Positions 6,099 to 8,977 of a stretch of 8,977 nt of DNA are shown one piece after another (the first letter of the stretch is position 1; each line of letters begins with the position of its first letter). The notes beneath the pieces are model-generated. The model was given only the letters and a program-made list of their open reading frames with translations. It ran no database searches and was not told where the DNA came from. Source of the DNA: Clostridiales bacterium (GTDB lineage Bacteria > Bacillota > Clostridia > Oscillospirales > Oscillospiraceae); NCBI GenBank assembly GCA_009774055.1, contig VSNB01000131.1:1-8977 (forward strand). The letters run 5' to 3'. The translations under genes and the position numbers were made by a program.

Positions 6099-6127
6099 TT
6101 GTATGTTACCTCTGTTGGTGCTACAAT
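6099..6127 (+). promoter_or_regulatory. Sigma-A promoter of the lipoprotein/adenylation operon
   Basis: TTGTAT (6099-6104), 17-bp spacer, TACAAT (6122-6127), in an AT-rich pocket of otherwise GC-rich DNA. Transcription would start near 6134, giving an ~80-nt leader. It separates the lipoprotein gene and the following adenylation gene from TGc paralogue 1. Confidence 0.65.
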
Positions 6128-6215
6128 AAGGTCTGCTGAACGGACCGGCCTGCGGTTCGTTCTCTGCAAATAACAATTTGTCTCAGAGGCGGGTTCCGCC
6201 CGCCCAGGAGGGCTT

Positions 6216-7370
6216 ATGACGCGAGAAAGAGAACAGACGGTACATAACAAGCTGGCCCGGCAGGTGGGGGGCGCTATTGCCTGCCTGCTGGCCGCGGCGC
6301 TGCTGCTGGGGCTGACGGCCTGCGGCAGGGGGCAGGCCCAGCAGCCGGCCCAACAGCCGGAGGCTGAGCCTCCTGCCTCCGTTGAGCAGGAGCCCGCTCC
6401 CGAGGAACCGGACCCGGTTCCTGATCTGCCTTTGCCGGAGGAGCCGGACGAGGAGGAGGAGCACGACGGCTTTCCCGAGCCGGACGAGGAGGGCGAGCCC
6501 CACCCCACGGAGTTTTCCTTCACCCAGGAGGAATTCGATCAGCTGGTGGCGGACGTGCTGGACGGCATTATCCAGGAGGATATGACCTCCATGGAGCAGG
6601 CCCGGGCGGTTTTTGACTACGTCCACAACAACATCCGCTATACCGGCCACGCCGACAAGGAGAGCTGGATCAACGGCGCGTATGTCGGCCTGACTACCGG
6701 GAAAGGCGACTGCTTCACCTATTACGCCGTATCCCGGGCCCTGCTGGACGCTCTGGAGATTGAAAATCTGCCGGTGGAGCGCGTGGGGGGCAAAACACTG
6801 CACTTCTGGAATCTGGTAAACTGCGGCGACGGCTGGTACCATTTTGACTCCTGTCCCCGCAGTGTGAAGATGCCGTCCTTCCTCAGCTTCATGGTGACGG
6901 ACGAGCAGGTGGAAGCGTTCACCGCCATGGCGGGCCGGAGCTATTACGACTTCGACGACACGCTCCTGCCCGAGCGCGCCACGGAAACCGTCACCAAAAC
7001 CTGGCCCAAGCCCCGGCCTGTGGAGACGGAGGAGCCCGAGGCCGAAGCCCCTGGGACGGAAGATCCCGGGACGGAGGAACCCGGCGCCGCCGGCCCTGAT
7101 GCCTCCGGCGAAAACACGGGCGTCACCGATTCCGCGGACCCGACGGAGCCCGTCCTGCCCGACGAGCCCGTTCTGCCGCCTGACGACGGCACTGCCGGTA
7201 TTGAGCAGCCGGCAGACACCAACACCCCCGTTCAATCCGGGGACGAGCCCCCCGCAGAGGTGTGGGTAGAGCCTCCGTTGGAGGAGCTGCCCCAGCCTGA
7301 GCTGGGCGGCGATGAGATCGCAGATAACGCTGGCGGAGGGAACGCCGGCGGAGAAATGGAGGCGGCTTGA
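6216..7370 (+). CDS. Transglutaminase-like lipoprotein with acidic Pro/Glu-rich arms (TGc paralogue 2)
   Basis: The 384-residue protein has a lipoprotein signal: basic start (R3, R5, K12, R15), hydrophobic core (20-33) and lipobox LTAC with C36, so it should be lipid-anchored on the outer face of the membrane. Residues 41-100 are a strongly acidic Pro/Glu-rich spacer; 102-260 form a transglutaminase-like domain with C176 (GKGDCFTYY), H206 (HFWNLV) and D221 (YHFDSCP); 262-384 are a second low-complexity Pro/Glu/Gly tail. The enzyme is predicted to be a surface cysteine peptidase or amide-forming enzyme; its substrate is unknown. AGGAGG (6206-6211) is only 4 nt from the ATG, tighter than usual, but no better in-frame start exists. 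A 39-nt stretch (6708-6746) is identical to TGc paralogue 1 (5713-5751), pointing to duplication. The stop codon overlaps the start of the adenylation gene. Confidence 0.85.
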   Translation: MTREREQTVHNKLARQVGGAIACLLAAALLLGLTACGRGQAQQPAQQPEAEPPASVEQEPAPEEPDPVPDLPLPEEPDEEEEHDGFPEPDEEGEPHPTEFSFTQEEFDQLVADVLDGIIQEDMTSMEQARAVFDYVHNNIRYTGHADKESWINGAYVGLTTGKGDCFTYYAVSRALLDALEIENLPVERVGGKTLHFWNLVNCGDGWYHFDSCPRSVKMPSFLSFMVTDEQVEAFTAMAGRSYYDFDDTLLPERATETVTKTWPKPRPVETEEPEAEAPGTEDPGTEEPGAAGPDASGENTGVTDSADPTEPVLPDEPVLPPDDGTAGIEQPADTNTPVQSGDEPPAEVWVEPPLEELPQPELGGDEIADNAGGGNAGGEMEAA

Positions 7371-8881
7371 TGCAGACCAATATTCTGGAATACCTGGACG
7401 CCACCGCCCGGCGAGTACCGGAGAAGCTGGCTTTCTCCAACGGCCCGGAGGGGCTGACCTTCCGGGAGGTCCATACGCAGGCCAGGGCCATCGGGTCCGG
7501 CCTGCTGGAACTGGGCGCGGCAGGCGAGCCGGTGGTGGTATTTATGGAGCGGCACCCCAAGATGGCAGCAGGCTTTTTTGGCGTGGTGTACGCCGGGTGC
7601 TTCTATGTACCCATCGACGGGGAGATGCCCTCCTTCCGTGTGGAGCTGATTTTTCAGCAGCTGAAGCCCCGCTTCGTCCTCTGTGATGAAAAGACCCGGG
7701 AGCAGGCCCAGTCCCTGGCTCCCCAGGGAGCTCATGTCCTGCCTTACGACCAGCTGGCCGCATCGGCGATCAACGAGGACGCGCTGGTCCGGGTCCGGCG
7801 GAACGCCCTGGACACAGATCCCATTTACATCGTCTTTACCTCCGGTTCCACCGGTGTGCCCAAGGGCGTAGCCGCCTGCCATCGGTCGGTATTGGACTAT
7901 ATCGAGCGGCTGGACGAGGTCCTGGACGTCACGGAGGACACCATTTTCGGCAATCAGACTCCCCTCTATTTCGACGCCTGCCTCAAGGAGCTGTACTCCA
8001 CCATCCGGTGCGGCTCCACCACCTATCTGATTCCCAAGCAGCTGTTTTCCTTTCCGGTCAAGCTGGTGGAGTACCTCAACGAGTACAAAATCAACACGGT
8101 CTGCTGGGTGGTGTCCGCCCTGACCATGATCTCCGGCTTCAAGGTGCTGGACAAGCATATCCCGGAGTACTTTCACACGGTGGCTTTCGGAAGCGAGGTC
8201 TTTCCTATCAAGCAGTTCAAGCTCTGGCGCGCGGCCCTGCCCAACGCCCGGTTTATTAACCTCTACGGCCCCACCGAGGCTACGGGCATGTCCTGCTGGT
8301 ACGAGGTGGACCGGGAATTTGCCGACGACGAGGTGCTGCCCATCGGCAGGCCCTTCCCCAACACGGGGCTTCTCCTCCTGACGGAGGAGGACCGTCCCGC
8401 CGCCCCCGGCGAGCCGGGAGAGATCTGTCTGCGGGGCACCTGCCTGACCCTGGGGTATTACGGCGACTTTCAGCGAACCAACGAGGTGTTTGTGCAGAAC
8501 CCCTTGAACAAGGCGTATCCGGAGCTGGTTTACCGCACCGGCGATATCGGAAAGCTCAATGACCAGGGGGAGCTGGTGTTCCTCACCCGGAAGGACAATC
8601 AGATCAAGCACATGGGCCATCGCATTGAACTGGGAGAGATCGAGGTGGTCGCCGCCGCCGGTGAAGGCGTCCGGGGGGTGTGCTGCCTCTATGAGAAGGA
8701 GAAAAAGAGGCTGATTCTCTGCTACGAGGGGGAGTGCGAGGCCGCCGGCCTCGCACGCTATCTTCGTTCTAAGCTCCCCGCGTACATGGTTCCCAATAGG
8801 ATCGTACCTGTTGAGGAGCTTCCCCGTACACCCAATGGGAAGTTGGATAGAAGGACGCTGGCTGCTCAGGTGATCGAATAG
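7370..8881 (+). CDS. Stand-alone amino-acid adenylation enzyme (DltA-like AMP-dependent ligase)
   Basis: The 503-residue cytoplasmic enzyme has the ANL-family signatures in order: TSGSTGVPKG (157-166, phosphate loop), FDAC (201-204) with D202 at the position that binds substrate alpha-amino groups, NLYGPTEAT (297-305), YRTGDI (388-393), GHRIELGEIE (416-425) and NGKLDRR (489-495) with catalytic K491. It should activate an amino acid as its adenylate and load it on a carrier-protein thiol, as DltA does with D-alanine. The DltA pocket signature FCGE is FGSE here (273-276), so D-alanine is doubtful. No condensation or carrier domain is fused, and no carrier gene lies in the remaining 96 bp. I chose ATG 7370 over TTG 7367: it overlaps the previous TGA as TGATG and GGAGG sits 7 nt before it. 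This coupling ties it to the TGc lipoprotein. Confidence 0.88.
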   Translation: MQTNILEYLDATARRVPEKLAFSNGPEGLTFREVHTQARAIGSGLLELGAAGEPVVVFMERHPKMAAGFFGVVYAGCFYVPIDGEMPSFRVELIFQQLKPRFVLCDEKTREQAQSLAPQGAHVLPYDQLAASAINEDALVRVRRNALDTDPIYIVFTSGSTGVPKGVAACHRSVLDYIERLDEVLDVTEDTIFGNQTPLYFDACLKELYSTIRCGSTTYLIPKQLFSFPVKLVEYLNEYKINTVCWVVSALTMISGFKVLDKHIPEYFHTVAFGSEVFPIKQFKLWRAALPNARFINLYGPTEATGMSCWYEVDREFADDEVLPIGRPFPNTGLLLLTEEDRPAAPGEPGEICLRGTCLTLGYYGDFQRTNEVFVQNPLNKAYPELVYRTGDIGKLNDQGELVFLTRKDNQIKHMGHRIELGEIEVVAAAGEGVRGVCCLYEKEKKRLILCYEGECEAAGLARYLRSKLPAYMVPNRIVPVEELPRTPNGKLDRRTLAAQVIE

Positions 8882-8888
8882 ACTTCTC

Positions 8889-8909
8889 TTCGCCGCCTCC
8901 GGCGGCGAA
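8889..8909 (+). terminator. Hairpin after the adenylation gene, possible terminator
   Basis: TTCGCCGCC (8889-8897) pairs perfectly with GGCGGCGAA (8901-8909) around TCC, beginning 8 nt after the stop codon. No T run follows, so it may instead be one more palindromic repeat module like those after thiI. Confidence 0.4.
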
Positions 8910-8919
8910 CGGGAGTGAT

Positions 8920-8977
8920 TTCTCGAATCGGCCCGGGACCTACGCGGCCCCGGACTCCGCGCCTACTTTTGCCGCGC
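8920..8977. repeat. Compound palindromic repeat, inverted copy 2, cut by window end
   Basis: TTCTCGAATCGG (8920-8931) is the exact reverse complement of the tag at 3826-3837. After 29 nt containing a CCGGG/CCCGG hairpin (8933-8937/8949-8953), GCCTACTTTTGCCGCG (8961-8976) matches 3769-3784 exactly. In copy 1 the corresponding gap is 27 nt and also holds a short GC hairpin. The order of parts shows that this copy is inverted; the second half of its palindrome lies beyond the window. Confidence 0.65.

Noticed and set aside
7232..8620. Long minus-strand frame (462 codons) opposite the adenylation gene
   Set aside because: It is a codon-bias shadow of the plus-strand gene, whose conserved adenylation motifs are unmistakable.
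7367..8881. TTG start three bases upstream of the ATG for the adenylation gene
   Set aside because: The ATG at 7370 has the same ribosome binding site at good spacing and the standard TGATG overlap; the TTG would add only one residue.

Overview
The window looks like chromosomal DNA of a GC-rich Clostridia, most like the gut Oscillospirales. This is inferred from a ThiI without a rhodanese domain, strong AGGAGG-type ribosome binding sites, sigma-A promoters with 17-bp spacers, a Gram-positive style lipoprotein, and GC-rich palindromic repeats between genes. No 16S rRNA, tRNA, phage, transposase gene or CRISPR array is visible.

Layout. 1-207: non-coding leader ending in a promoter with a 19-bp spacer over a dyad, the signature of MerR-family control. 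208-951: carboxymuconolactone decarboxylase/cupin fusion. 998-1594 (minus): membrane-anchored protein of unknown function, convergent with the fusion gene across a shared hairpin. 1595-1702: compact divergent control region in which one palindromic TTGCAA serves as -35 for both directions, flanked by a 13-bp inverted repeat. 1703-2020: small XRE-type regulator, probably the protein that binds there. 2124-3302: thiI with its own promoter. 3303-3886: 584 bp without a credible gene, a mosaic of hairpins around a ~312-bp element with terminal inverted repeats. 3887-5146: cinA. 5266-6006 and 6216-7370: two related transglutaminase-like proteins, the first membrane-anchored by an N-terminal helix, the second a predicted lipoprotein with acidic Pro/Glu-rich arms. 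7370-8881: stand-alone amino-acid adenylation enzyme resembling DltA, whose start codon overlaps the lipoprotein stop codon. 8882-8977: another hairpin and an inverted partial copy of repeat modules seen upstream of cinA.

The first half is ordinary accessory and housekeeping material (detoxification-type enzyme, regulator pair, tRNA thiolation, NMN deamidation). The second half is the most unusual: an extracytoplasmic transglutaminase-fold lipoprotein translationally coupled to a cytoplasmic amino-acid-activating enzyme, preceded by a diverged duplicate of the lipoprotein. This suggests an uncharacterised envelope-modification system, but the expected carrier protein and membrane transferase are not in the window, so the idea stays an inference.
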